Assembly: GCA_026874595.1 (NCBI GenBank)
Contig: CM049310.1
Coordinates: forward strand, 67,472,056-67,536,055
DNA: 64,000 nucleotides
Direction: 5' to 3'
Origin: Sipunculus nudus
Taxonomy: Eukaryota > Annelida > Sipuncula > Golfingiida > Sipunculidae
Below, one piece after another: positions 10,659-21,822 of this stretch. The notes below the pieces were generated by a model. The model had not been told where the DNA came from, made no database searches, and was given only the letters and a program-made list of their open reading frames with translations. The stretch's first letter is position 1. Each line of letters opens with the position of its first letter. The position numbers and the translations under genes were made by a program.

Positions 10659-13600
10659 TAGCAAATTCTGTAATAACAGCATCCCTGTCAATTTCTTTGC
10701 TGTAGTGTATGTTCATCAGTGCCAAACCACTCAGTCTTGTTTGACCCATGGTAGCACGTAGGTAGGTTTTTAACCGCCTAAGACATGAAAAACTTCTCTC
10801 ATATTCACTCGTGGTGACTGGAATAGTGGCTACAAAATGCAAGAGTGTGCATATGTTTGGATACAATACATCAGATCGTCCGCATGGTCCATTGCCTCTT
10901 CAAGACTTGCAGGTAGGCGACCTTGCCACGACTGCCATTTCTTTTTCCAACAGGAAAGTTCACATTCAAAGTTTTCAGGGTAGGGCAGTCATTTTCATAG
11001 ATCTGTAATAACCTTTTATAGTCCATGTTTTATTTAAGCTGTGACGCAATGAGGAAGAGAGCAAGTGTGGCTTTTTTGCTAGCTTTCTGCAAATTTATCA
11101 TTCATTTGGGTAATTATGTGGTCCAGGAGTGGCACAGTAACAGCAACCCTGAAGTGTTCTTCAATAATCCTGTTGTGTTCTTCAATGGTGACAGGGGTGT
11201 CATCTTTGGGTTTAGCTTTTTTCCGACCGCATTTTCTCGGGATCCGAGGCTCCTCTGTTCTGACTCCACTTGGTCCCATGCTGACAATAGGGCGTCTTTC
11301 ACAACTGATACTTCTTGCATTGCTTTGCAGATGTTATGGTTCTTAGCTTGAAGACTTGCAGAAAGTCCCTTGGCATAACCTAGTACATGCTTTGCAACCA
11401 CAAATGCCATCAGAAAATCAAATCTAGTAATAGCCAACAGAAGTGATTTTGCCCCTGTCAAAGTATCCGTGTTCCAGTCTGAAGGATTCTCAGTAATTTC
11501 TTGCAAAACATCAACAACAGAAATGTATAGATCTTCAAATGTTTCAAAAGCCTCGTGCCCCTCCACCCACCTTGTCTTGCACATGTCGACTTATTTCCTT
11601 TTTACTCCTCAGGACACACTTCTCCTATTTTCTTCTTAAGTTTATTTTGCCTTTTGGGAGAATACTTGAAGATGATGGTAATTTCCAACATAACTACTAT
11701 GAAAGTTCTAATGAGCTAAACTTCACATGATCTGACTATACACAAGTTCAATATATGGGCATTGCAATGCACATAGTATGCAGTTGGAATTTCCCTTTGA
11801 ATCCGAGCCGCTGTACCTCTAATCTTGCCTGACATATTCCCAGCTCCATCATAGCCCTGTCCTCGCATGTAGCGGGTATCCAAGCCATAGGACCTGAGTC
11901 GGCTTAGTGTGTGTTTGCTAGTGCCTCACCAGTTACTCCATCCTCACAGTGTACAAAGTCCACAAACTCTTCACGAATGTTATTATTTGTTTCAACAAAT
12001 CTGATGACCAAGAAGAGTTGTTCTTTATTTGATACATCAGCACATTCATCAGCTAAAATGCTAAAATACTTGCTCTTCTTGATTTTTTTTATGATACTTT
12101 CTCTAAGAAATTTCCACACAGCTTAATCAACTGATTCTGGACAGTTTTAGAACGATAGGAAGCATTCCTTGGACATGTCCGAAAATGTTTCTCTAAAATT
12201 TTGTCATTTTCAAGCATCTTCATTGTTGTCACGATTGTTTTCATCGTTTCCACGAAATGCAATATTTTGCTTTCCACAAAGTATGACTGTGCCCAGAATT
12301 CCACGCAACTTGCTTCTGTTCTCTGCTATTCTTTTCTGACAGTATTCAACTGAACGGCTACATCTTCCTGTTTTTGTTCTGCTACAGAGATGAAGCCTGC
12401 CATATCCAACATTGCGTCATCATGATATTGACTTTTTCCATGCGCTTCAATTCTCCAACTGCTTTTTTTAAAACTTTTTCAGCGGTCCATTGACAAGTGC
12501 TCCCTTCTGGCGGTGCCCTCTTGCAAACATAACACATGGAACACAGAAACCTCCATTGAGCGATTGACTGTACACAAGCCAGCTGTGCCTCTCCAGCCAT
12601 TCAAATCTGAAACCCCTATTGACTGCCCCTTCTTTTTGCTTTGGAAACACAAAATCCCTTGTCGGCCTGTAGATATTCTTAGTACTTTGTACTTCTCTGC
12701 TACCGTAATCGTTCAAAAAGTCTGAAGACATCTCCGAAATTATAAGGCAGACACAAACTAGCAAAGTTAATCGAGGCTTCTTCTGGTGCAGGTACAGCAT
12801 CCCATGTCTCTCTACCTGTGTCAACATGCCCATCGGATTCAACACTACTGGAAGTACTGACTGGCTGATTATCAACATGTGATGTGCTGGGAGGTTTAAC
12901 TCCTGCATCTTCATCAGGCAGTAGAGACTTCTGGATTGCTTGTGTCTCTTGATCTGGTTGCTGTAATGGACCAGGCTCTAAAGGCAAATCTTCTGATATG
13001 AATAAAAAAAGTAATTATTTTATAATCTACGGTACCAAGTTACAATCAAAATATCATACTGCATTTTGATATAACTACATGTACATGTAACCTGAGGTGA
13101 GCAAATTTCCATGTACTGGTATCTGATCTTTATTCGTGAATATAAGGCTGCATGATCACAACAAGGGAAATATAAGCCAGCAATGTAATATGAAGCCCCA
13201 TGTTACTAAAGTTTATAGCTGATTATACTGGCATTTACCTTAATTTAAGATAAAAATTAATGTAGAAACATACCTTCAGATCTTGATTTCTTTGTGGCTT
13301 TGCGCTAAAGAAAGTGATCAGGAATGACTGCCGTTTGAAGGACATGCTGCTGACCAGCAGCTTACAACAGATTGAAGCATGAATATATAATACACTTGTA
13401 ACTGATAAAGCAACCAGAGCTTTGGCAGGGTTTTAAAATACACACCCTGTCTCAATGCAGCATGACAACAGAAAGCACACAGTGCTTGGTTATCTGTAGA
13501 GGAGACTGCATGGTCTGTTTACATTAGTAGCCACTGTACACATACACATGATACATAATAGAGGACAGCAGACCCTTCCATTCCTAAGTTACTGCAAATG

Positions 13601-13689
13601 GTTGCATGTGAGCAACTTTATTAGCAAGAAGGGGGAAATAAGCTTGGCCTACATGGCTGAATTTTACATTTTGCTTGCTCAGGAAATTC

Positions 13690-13738
13690 GGGGGGGGGGG
13701 GGCAACTGCCCCCTTTGCCCCCTTGCCCCCCCCCCCCG
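13690..13738. repeat. G-run and C-run pair at the hAT right end
   Basis: A run of about 13 G and a run of about 12 C flank a short C-rich spacer just inside the transposon terminus. Similar runs lie inside the ends of the copies at 49,228 and 52,901, so they seem to belong to the element rather than being chance. Confidence 0.7.
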
Positions 13739-13869
13739 GATCCGGCACTGAAACCGTAACCTGCATGAAAAATAACGGTGTCGAGAACTTGATATTAAAT
13801 CCAATATATACAAATGTAACCGGCCACACAAAAGCGTTCCTACTGGCCTTGCTAGTGTCGTGAAGCTTG

Positions 13870-14400
13870 ATTTATTAGCGAAGCGGTAGAACGTCGGACT
13901 TGTGTCAGATATAGAATACGTGAGCGATCACATTCTAAGGCTGAGCAAAGGCTATGTCGAAAAGGTGAAGCAAGAGAAGTTTTATACCGACCTCAAAATG
14001 TGGGTCGACTGGCAAAAGATCAGTGGTAAGCGGAACCCCAGCTAGCATTATCACCTCACTAGAGAATGGGGGAGGGATAGAAAGGCTCCGGAGCTCCGCA
14101 GCGCCCGACTGCGAAAGTAAAATACGGGCCGTCCATCGGATGAGGACTTAAAATGGCGGTCCCGTGTCCAGAAGCTAGGGGATCGGCACGAAAAAGACCC
14201 CATACTGTTTTTCGATATAAGAGTAGGCCAGCCCGTTGCCGGCAGTATGGAACCCGACCCTCTAGAGTCAGCCGTTCATCGGCCCGTTTGGTGGATAAAG
14301 ATATGGGGATCCCGAAAGGATCAGGGACAAGGCACCAAGACGTAAAACAAGGGACCTATGGGTCACTGTGCTCAGCTGACGTTAACCTTGAAGGAAAAAT
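13870..14400. repeat. GC-rich block, possible retroelement tail
   Basis: This block is much richer in GC than its surroundings. It starts with a tRNA-like phrase (TAGCGAAGCGGTAGAACG, near an A box), but no good B box follows. The words CATCGGATGAGGACTTAAA and GGTCCCGTGTC (14,136-14,169) resemble the 3' regions of some non-LTR retrotransposons. The 83-codon frame inside has no known domain. Origin unresolved. Confidence 0.35.
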
Positions 14401-14404
14401 CTAA

Positions 14405-16010
14405 AATAATATCTAATGGAGATAAAGTGTAAGAGGAAGAGGTAATAAAGGCCATGGTTGGTTTATATGATTGGTTTGTATTGATGAGCAAGAAATTGTT
14501 GCAAAAAATATTTTGTGACCTGACCATGTGTTTCCTAATGTTGAAACTAAAGCATGTGAGCAGTTTGTGAACAAATGATCTCTACTATTACCATGATCAT
14601 TAGTTGGTTTTTCGATTAACTGTTGACATTTCTGTAGTTTACACATTTGTTCAATTGCATCTATTTTTTGTAAAATATATATTATTAAATATATATGTAT
14701 TTTTTTATGAAATGTATACAGTTGAAATATAGCTAATTAACAACATAAAACAGGGCAAACAAAGCCTGATCTCAAATTCTGCTGAGGCAGGAAAATAATG
14801 AACAAATGTTTGTATTAAATCCTGATTTTTTTATCACATCAATTATTTTCTAACTTTAGTTTATATTTCTATACATTTCCAATTTAACATATATATATGA
14901 ATATAAAAGTTGATTCATAATTCTCAATTACATCATCACAAATCTCAATCTTGTCAGATAACACCACATCATGCATACAAATGTTTATTTATTTTTTACC
15001 ACAAAAATATATCTTTTAAATCTGCAAAACAATAAATATCTAAAAATAATACTTGATTTAGATTTCACAATTTTTAATTGTGTCTTTATTTATCCATAAT
15101 GTGCTTCATATTTTATAATAATTTAAGCATACTGATGGGTTCATTTATATTTGTTAAAATCATTTAAAAGAAAATTGATTTCTTTAAAAATGCTACATTA
15201 CACAACATTGCATCTTCTGTATTACACCTTGAATTATTTTTTCAAGGAAAGTTTTTGCATATCAGAGTGAAAACAGCATTACAATTAAGGAGATACAGTG
15301 AAAACAATAACAATTACTGCATAACACTTGGTGAATTGTGTTTGCGGGAGGGGGGGGGATTGGGGTGGTGATATGAGAATAACTGTACACCTGTCACAGC
15401 AGGGGATCTCCCCCAGTGACTGTAACAAATCAGAAACCCTGGCATAGCTGACTTCCAGTGACCTGGAGTGGGACCCTGCATCTGTAATCAAAGCAAGTGA
15501 CTACAGAAAAAAAATCAATAACTAGCTTAATTTTCAAGCTTTTATTTCCAAATTTCAGATTTAGACAAACTAAATATTTATGTTTACATGCTGTGAAAAT
15601 TAAATCAATGGTGCTTACAGGAAAAAAACATGCCATGGTCAAAATTGGGCAAAACTTAAGGTACTGATTTTTTTTATGCTAATAACTTAAAAAATTTACA
15701 AAATTCAGATCTAATTTTGGGTAAACAATTGAATCTTAATTAAACATAGTTATATACTTGAGAAAATAGACTCTAGTTTCAACATTTTTCATGTTAAGTG
15801 AGTTATTATTTTTCCTGATTTTTTACAAAGTCCATTATGTTTGGGCCCATAACTTAAAGAATTTATACTTTACAGACTTAATTTCTGGCATGTACATAGG
15901 AACTATACAGAGGAATATTTATGGTAAATATGAAGAAAAACAGATGAGTGGTTTTGATATAAGGCAGTCCTGAAGTGTGAAAATAGGATTTTAATAAAAA
16001 AAATTGAGGT
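14405..16010. other. AT-rich intergenic stretch
   Basis: Long AT-rich sequence with short frames only. No domain, RNA gene or bounded repeat was recognised, apart from a short G-run near 15,349. Confidence 0.5.
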
Positions 16011-16016
16011 TTTTCC

Positions 16017-16228
16017 TTAATTTCTCAAAGGAACGAAGTCGCAAAGACCCAGTTTTCGGCTTGGTAGGAGATCTTGGGGACATCTAACATTATGCTGAAT
16101 TTTGAATTCCTAGGTCTTACGGTTTCAAAACGTGCCACATCTACGGACGGACGGACGGACAGACGGACGGACGACGGACAATGGACCACGACTATAGCTC
16201 AGATGGCTTATAGTCAGCTGAGCTAAAA
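16017..16228 (+). repeat. Dispersed repeat ending with a GGAC microsatellite
   Basis: The text TTTTCGGCTTGGTAGGAGAT leads to (GGAC)n at 16,143-16,180, then ATGGACCACGACTATAGCTC and CAGCTGAGCTAAAA. This ending is typical of dispersed repeats I associate with molluscs. A GC-rich block with no recognised domain follows to about 16,560. Confidence 0.55.
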
Positions 16229-16564
16229 ACGGGGGGTCCGGTTAGAACCAACAGGGACAAGGCTCAAAGCATGATGGCACAAGCACCAGAGAATGCTCCC
16301 GAGAGCCTCCGATCGAACGAAAACTGTACCTGGCCGACAGAGACAAGGCTCAGGACGGGACGGCCGAAAGTCCAGGGGTAGTCCGGTGGCGCTCGGACAT
16401 TACTGGCAGGTTGCGAGGCTCAGGCTCCCGGGACACCTGGGGGATTCCCCGGTGGTAGACTGTCGGCAAGGGCGAACCGGATGGTTGGCAGTGTGGTCCG
16501 GTTGGCACTATATACAGACCACTATATGTGATGTACATAGTCACCCTATATGCATCAGTGCACA

Positions 16565-17620
16565 GCGACACCACACCATCTAATTAGATGAATAGCTGTA
16601 TAAACAGATTAACAGATAACCCAAAAGGCCATTACCTGATTATATGTGTATATGATGATGTGTATATACCATAGACAATTTATTTTCAGAATCCACATTA
16701 CAGTAACTTTTAAAGAGTTTATTATTTATATAACTAACCTTTTCTTATAAATATTAAATACACTTATTATTTATGATTTATTAATAATATCTCAGCATGT
16801 TACTTCTGTTTTACTTCTAATTCAAATTTAATATAGTTAATTTTGTGGACCTTGAATGAGTGGTATAAACACTAATTTCAGATGAATAAAAGTACAGCTT
16901 TCTGTTTATGATTAATTCAATACTACTAACTGATATTGTAGTGATACACAGATTAATCACACCCCCATTTGTTTATATAGCTATATATCTAATTATAGAT
17001 GGTTTGGCGTGGATGACTGTGCTCTGATGCATAGAGGGTGACTAGTGTACTAATAGCTATACATCACATATACAGCTATATAAGACACATCCGATATATA
17101 TATATGTATATATATTTCGAATCTAATCTAATAACAAATAATGTATTACCATGCATGAACCCTCTTAAACTTGAATTTGACCAAACTCGTGTAATTGAGG
17201 TTTAGAAATGTGATTCATTCTGAAACCCCCGTTTCCATAAGGGCGCTAAAATTATTCTCCATACATTATGTTTAAATTATATATTATTATATATATATAT
17301 ATATATACACTTTATATAATAGGTTATATTTTATTTTTAGTGGGCTTACTATTAACTTTATTTTATATCAATTGACTGATCAGTCTTTATTCCAAATTAC
17401 CCAGCCCCCGCTTCTTTGGTGATTCATATGCATGATTTTACTTATAAAATTCCTGTAATTATATATCAATTAATAGTTAAAGCTTTCCCGAGCGTGAGAG
17501 TGAGGCATTGAATGCTCCCGCGCAGGATCCAACCTATCAAAGTGAAAATCAACCACTTTTGTCATTTTCTATCAAGGGGAAGACACAAGGACATTCCAGA
17601 ATATCCCCTATTATATTACG
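16565..17620. other. AT-rich intergenic stretch
   Basis: TA-rich sequence with small microsatellites at 17,095-17,112 and 17,281-17,306. No gene seen. Confidence 0.5.
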
Positions 17621-17624
17621 TCAT

Positions 17625-17827
17625 AGTATGGATCCGTCGTCCGTCGTCCGCTTCCGTCGTGAATCGGTCCCAGATCGATTTGTGCGGACGGTGTGACGGG
17701 TGCGGGTGCGGAAGCGGATAGATGTGAATGCCCTATGTAATTTTAACTGACTCGAATTTGACGGACGAAGGATGACGGAAGCGGGTGCGGGTGCGGAAGG
17801 AAAGAACGGATAGGTGTGAACGCCCCT
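17625..17827. repeat. GC-rich repeat with two GTGTGAAYGCCC ends
   Basis: The phrase GCGGGTGCGG...GGATAGRTGTGAAYGCCC occurs twice (17,698-17,733 and 17,782-17,826). CCGTCGTCCG repeats lie at the left edge. It resembles the terminal part of a MITE, but no left partner was identified. Confidence 0.45.
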
Positions 17828-17924
17828 TTAGGCAAAACATGGGCTGCGGCAGGCATTGGACAAGCTATTTACACTACAATACCAGTCTGAGTTACGCTTA
17901 ATTTTTCTCACCGTTTAGTTTCAT
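17828..17924 (+). repeat. 97-bp direct repeat, copy 1
   Basis: Identical at every base to 20,058-20,154. It begins TTAGGCAAAACATGGGC and ends CCGTTTAGTTTCAT. The two copies share no flanking sequence beyond the 97 bp. Confidence 0.97.
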
Positions 17925-19900
17925 TTTGCAGATCAAACATCATAAACATGTCATTCTGATGTCCCTACAAATAAATATCCATGTTAACTCCAGGAGGCCT
18001 TCCCTGTATACATTCAAAATTGCAGCTGACAATACCACCTGGTTGTCAGCATCCTTGCATTTAGTCATTGCTAATCAAGAGGTCAGAGGTTTTAACATTT
18101 AGGTTTTCACGCTTTATTCTATATATTTGTCATATGCTTTCCTACCACAGATGCAGTTCCATTTGAGTGACGTGCATGGACAATTTTATTCACTTAATCG
18201 GCAGTAGAAATGTTAGACTTCCTTGTCCAGACCTAGACCTCTCTGTTGGCCTTCACTTCATTGGATCATTTTCCATACAAATGACATTTCAGAGTTGTTT
18301 TCTTAAATATAAAATCTTTATATAATTAGAATAAATTTGTCTTTAGACCTGTCTATCAGCTGATTCAAGTTGAGAATTTCCATAGAAACGTTATCTGATG
18401 ACATAATTTAGATATACCTCCTTCACTTAATATTCAATAAAATTTTTATCATATACTTTCTTATTCTTGTAATAATAATATAATATTTTTATTATAATTA
18501 TTATTATTATCATCAATAATAAATCATAATAATAACTTTAATAATAATATGAATATCATTCATATCAAAACTACTGAAAATGACAATCCCTAGCAAATGT
18601 ATATATTTTAATGTATTTTTACAGTTATAATCAGTTTTACTTTATTTCAATTTTAATTAATTTATATTCTAATCATACACTACACAATTTAACCTCAATT
18701 AAGCATAAAAACTTACACAAAACAATGGCTTTCTCTTTCAAACAAACACAAACTGTTGCATTTATTGACTACTACACCTAAATAATTATTTAACTGATTA
18801 CAATAATACATCAAAGGAAACTATTCTTTACATTGTTTTACAGTTACTCTTCTGGTAATTATTATTATAATAACAATAATAATTAGAATATAACCTAAAT
18901 TTGCAAGGTTATTTTTCATTCATGGTTCATGTGAAGTACTATATAGTGGTATGAATTTTTATAACTAGTGGTAACCCAGGCAAGGTGTTGGAAGACCTCA
19001 GTCATTTATTTTGAATAATACTACATTAATTATATAAAATATGGACGTATTTGGTGGGAAGAGCATTATTGCCCTCTTTGAAATAAGGATTGGCATTAAG
19101 ATGTGAATAGTGATTAAAAGGCAGGAATTTGATGATATTTCTAATATTTATTGGTCCAGGGGTGGGGGGAGGGGGGCATTTTAGACTATTTTTTAAAGCC
19201 ATACAAATTATGAAGCAGTTAAGAAGGGAACACGTTTTTGTAAGTGAACAATATGTTTTCCTCAGTGTCAGCTGGTCACAAAAGAATTGATTTCCTAAAT
19301 AAAGTTGGATTGAAGTTTGTTTTTTTGGGGGGTTGTACAGAAAGAGATATCACTTGTTGCAGCACTACTGGCATGCATATACATGTATATAGCCTAGGTC
19401 TATGATGTGCAGCAAAATGTTTGCAAATTTGCAAGATTATGATATACATATATAAATTTAAATCTACGTGGCACTATTAAATTGTGTTTAAGAAAGAGGA
19501 CTGAATTAACAGTTGAGTATTATTGTATATTAAGAAGTACAAGTTTTAAGGGGAGTCTGCACTATTTAGTGTATTTTCATGCAAGTTATAGGCTACTGTT
19601 AGAAATGATGGAATCACTAAATTGAATATATTTTCAAGTTGTATAAACTATATGCATGGAAGACAAGTCTTCTTAGATGTTTAAACTACTTCATCATTTC
19701 TGTCCTACGATCTTATATTCACAAGTGTCACCTCTGATACAACCAAATCTAGTCTGCTTCAGTAAATAGGCTCGTGCCTTTTATTCAATGGGTTAAGTGT
19801 AGCCTAATTTATTGGGATCATTAAAGTTACTGTGGGCCATCATATGGCAGTGTCTTTTATTTTGATACTGGTCAAAGATACAGTGATGCTATTATATAGG
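17925..19900. other. Intergenic between the 97-bp repeats
   Basis: AT-rich, with an AT trinucleotide-like patch at 18,470-18,560. No gene, tRNA or bounded transposon was recognised. Confidence 0.5.
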
Positions 19901-19962
19901 TAAACTGTGCTATTTATATGGCTTGCAGTCTGCTGGGCTCTGCTTCTTGCCTTATGGCCCAG

Positions 19963-20051
19963 TGCGCATGCGCCAGTTGATGGGCTTTGTTTGCAAACAT
20001 CGGATGTGTCCGATCGTGACGTCACAGAAACTAGGTCACTGACCACGTGGT
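19963..20051. promoter_or_regulatory. Promoter-like cluster: NRF1-like, CRE and E-box
   Basis: Within 90 bp of GC-richer DNA lie TGCGCATGCGCC (11/12 to the NRF1 palindrome, 19,963), TGACGTCA (a perfect CRE, 20,017-20,024) and ACCACGTGGT (E-box palindrome, 20,042-20,051). There is no obvious TATA box. Such clusters mark TATA-less animal promoters. Its target is unknown; the nearest secure gene is LRRIQ3, 8.3 kb downstream. Confidence 0.4.
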
Positions 20052-20057
20052 GCTCTG

Positions 20058-20154
20058 TTAGGCAAAACATGGGCTGCGGCAGGCATTGGACAAGCTATTT
20101 ACACTACAATACCAGTCTGAGTTACGCTTAATTTTTCTCACCGTTTAGTTTCAT
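20058..20154 (+). repeat. 97-bp direct repeat, copy 2
   Basis: Perfect match to 17,828-17,924, 2,230 bp upstream. This copy lies between the promoter-like cluster and a hairpin that starts at the very next base. Confidence 0.97.
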
Positions 20155-20232
20155 CTGGTTGGCAGTACGGTGTCATGCCAGATGCGCCACTCCCAAATGC
20201 GCACCTGTCAGTTACGCAGTACTGCCAACCAG
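20155..20232. repeat. 78-bp inverted repeat (hairpin)
   Basis: Arms CTGGTTGGCAGTAC (20,155-20,168) and the exact complement (20,219-20,232) enclose a 50-bp GC-richer loop containing two ATGCGC-type words. It may be a very small MITE or an RNA hairpin. No function is assigned. Confidence 0.75.
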
Positions 20233-20575
20233 ACCAGTAGTGTTTTAGACCCTTATCCATCTTCACGTGTTGTGGCTCAGCTTAAGCAATATATTCTAAG
20301 TAAAATATATAAAGATCACAAAATAACACAGTTTTAGATGTGTTACCGTAACGTACAACAGTCTCTAAACAAATATTCCAGCTGAAAGAAAAAAAAGAAC
20401 ATGGACACTTTTAGGGACTCTTGCACTATCCTAGTTAATTACTCTTACAAAACTGAAGTTTTTTTTTTATCACCATATTAATTCCAGTAGTTCTTGAAAC
20501 CTGGATATTTTCTCAAATATTATTTCTTTTAAAACATCCCATTACTTCGTTGTGCTGATCGAGTGACATGATATA

Positions 20576-21165
20576 GTCTCTCCAACAGACGCCAGGTGCC
20601 GCTCCTGCACCAGTACTGGTGCAGATCAGTAGCGGCACTAGACTGGTACCCCGCTCTATTATGGCACCGCTGCTCTAGGCTAATCATAGAGACGGGCGTA
20701 CAACGCCATCTTTTGTACTCTTAGCAGATTGGTACCAACTCCAGTATATATTATATATGATAAAATAAGCATTTCGTTTGCTCAAAGAAGTTACTAACAG
20801 TTGGCTGTATATTAGATTTGACATTAATGATCAGATTAATAATAAATCACTGCTACGTACAGTGGAAAATCAAAGATTCAGTATATCGTATCCTATATAC
20901 AATCATCAGTCAATTTTTGTGCAACAGCTCATACTTCAATATTTGAAAACTAGAAATAACTAAAGAAAGTTATTTTATAAGAAATCTTCACGGATAATCA
21001 GACAGGATCGCGTGAACGTCCATGATAACTGGTATGAGCGTGTATAATGAAGTTGGAACCAGTTGCAACTGGGAGTACTTAAGATGGCGTTGTACGCCTG
21101 TCTCTGAGGGCCAAAATAGAGCAGGGTACCAGTCTATAGCGGCACATGGCGTCTGTTGGAAAGAC
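20576..21165. mobile_element. 590-bp foldback MITE with long inverted arms, TA-flanked
   Basis: The ends read GTCTCTCCAACAGACGCCA and, on the - strand, GTCTTTCCAACAGACGCCA. Inverted similarity runs about 130-150 bp inward on each side (ACTGGTACC, GCTCTATT, GGCGTACAACGCCATCTT). TA lies at both borders (20,574-20,575 and 21,166-21,167), suggesting a Tc1/mariner-type donor. The left arm holds an extra palindrome, CTGCACCAGTACTGGTGCAG. The AT-rich centre has no transposase. Confidence 0.88.
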
Positions 21166-21270
21166 TAGTAAAAGACGGGTCTATCTAAAACGCGGAGAAT
21201 CCGCGGAGAGATGGAGAATTCGTGGAGAATTTGCGGAGAGTTTTTATATGGAATGATATTTTTAAATACA

Positions 21271-21272
<2 letters not shown>

Positions 21273-21311
<39 letters not shown>

Positions 21312-21357
21312 TGATATATGTAAATATATAGCATTATATTAAATAATATGTATATAA

Positions 21358-21392
<35 letters not shown>

Positions 21393-21430
21393 CTGATATA
21401 TGAATATATGTATTCATATATATATCTCCA
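21273..21430. repeat. (TA)n microsatellites and TA-rich hairpins
   Basis: Two main TA runs (about 21,273-21,309 and 21,357-21,393) with ATATG variants. Tyr/Ile-rich reading frames through them are artefacts. Confidence 0.9.
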
Positions 21431-21822
21431 ATTTATATGTATGTATATCATAATATTAAATAACTTCATATACATAAATATAATCTTATTTATTTTACAT
21501 GGATTGTACAAATAGTTATTATAACTAATCGCGGCACTCCCCATGGCTCCGACGATGGCGTTCGGTAGTCAGTATACATATTTATATATAGGTATATAAC
21601 CGTTAGTTAATTTGTTTGCTGGACTAACTGAGAATTGTGCTTTATTCTAAATAATTAAATATGATGTTTTGTGCTGAATACGGTTAGAAAACTAGTTGTC
21701 ATGTGCGCGATGTTGGCGCTCGGTAAAACTTGACGTCCCTAGTATGTAAGAACACTGCCCGTTATTAGAGCAGGGTAGCGATCGGTAAAAAGACCGAGCG
21801 CTCGGTACACCCACGCGGGTCA

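Larger units (their letters stand above)
9552..13345 (-). pseudogene. hAT transposase, DUF4371/ZMYM1-like, broken
   Basis: Reading from 13,345 downward, a 24-codon first exon starts MSFKRQSFLITFF and ends at a GTATGT donor (13,273). The acceptor is near 12,993. The main exon encodes a TTF-type zinc-finger region (GFRFEWLERHSWLVY...GGFCVPCVMFA, about 12,490-12,620), a DUF4371 core (FSILADECADVSNKEQL, about 12,000-12,070), GQGYDGAGNMSGK (about 11,829-11,863), CKTRWVE (about 11,565-11,584), and a C-terminal dimerisation domain (PVTTSEYERSFSCLRRLKTYLR, split here at 10,745-10,830). The last 17 codons lie at 9,552-9,604, beyond the inserted element. Several frameshifts (near 12,735, 12,470, 12,100 and 11,270) make it non-functional. 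Such proteins cut and paste their own element, and host genes of the ZMYM1 type derive from them. Confidence 0.88.
9295..13750 (-). mobile_element. hAT-like DNA transposon copy 1, degraded, with nested insertion
   Basis: The ends face each other as CAGTGCCGGATCC (9,295) and GGATCCGGCACTG (ending 13,750). A G/C homopolymer-rich subterminal tract lies next to the right end (13,690-13,738), and GC-rich sequence lies inside the left end. Between them is a transposase pseudogene on the - strand (9,552-13,345). Flanks AAATCG and AAACCG agree at five of six bases, so the target duplication is not certain. A 1,052-bp foreign element sits at 9,607-10,658. Without it, the transposon would be about 3.4 kb. 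Confidence 0.8.

Noticed and set aside
13548-13863. Gly/Pro-rich frames on both strands
   Set aside because: They are translations of the G and C runs at the hAT terminus.
13870-13945. tRNA gene or SINE head
   Set aside because: A plausible A box is present, but no B box at the right distance and no cloverleaf could be drawn.
17828-20154. Long terminal repeats of a retrotransposon
   Set aside because: The 97-bp blocks do not begin TG and end CA, are too short, and enclose no gag, pol or primer-binding site.
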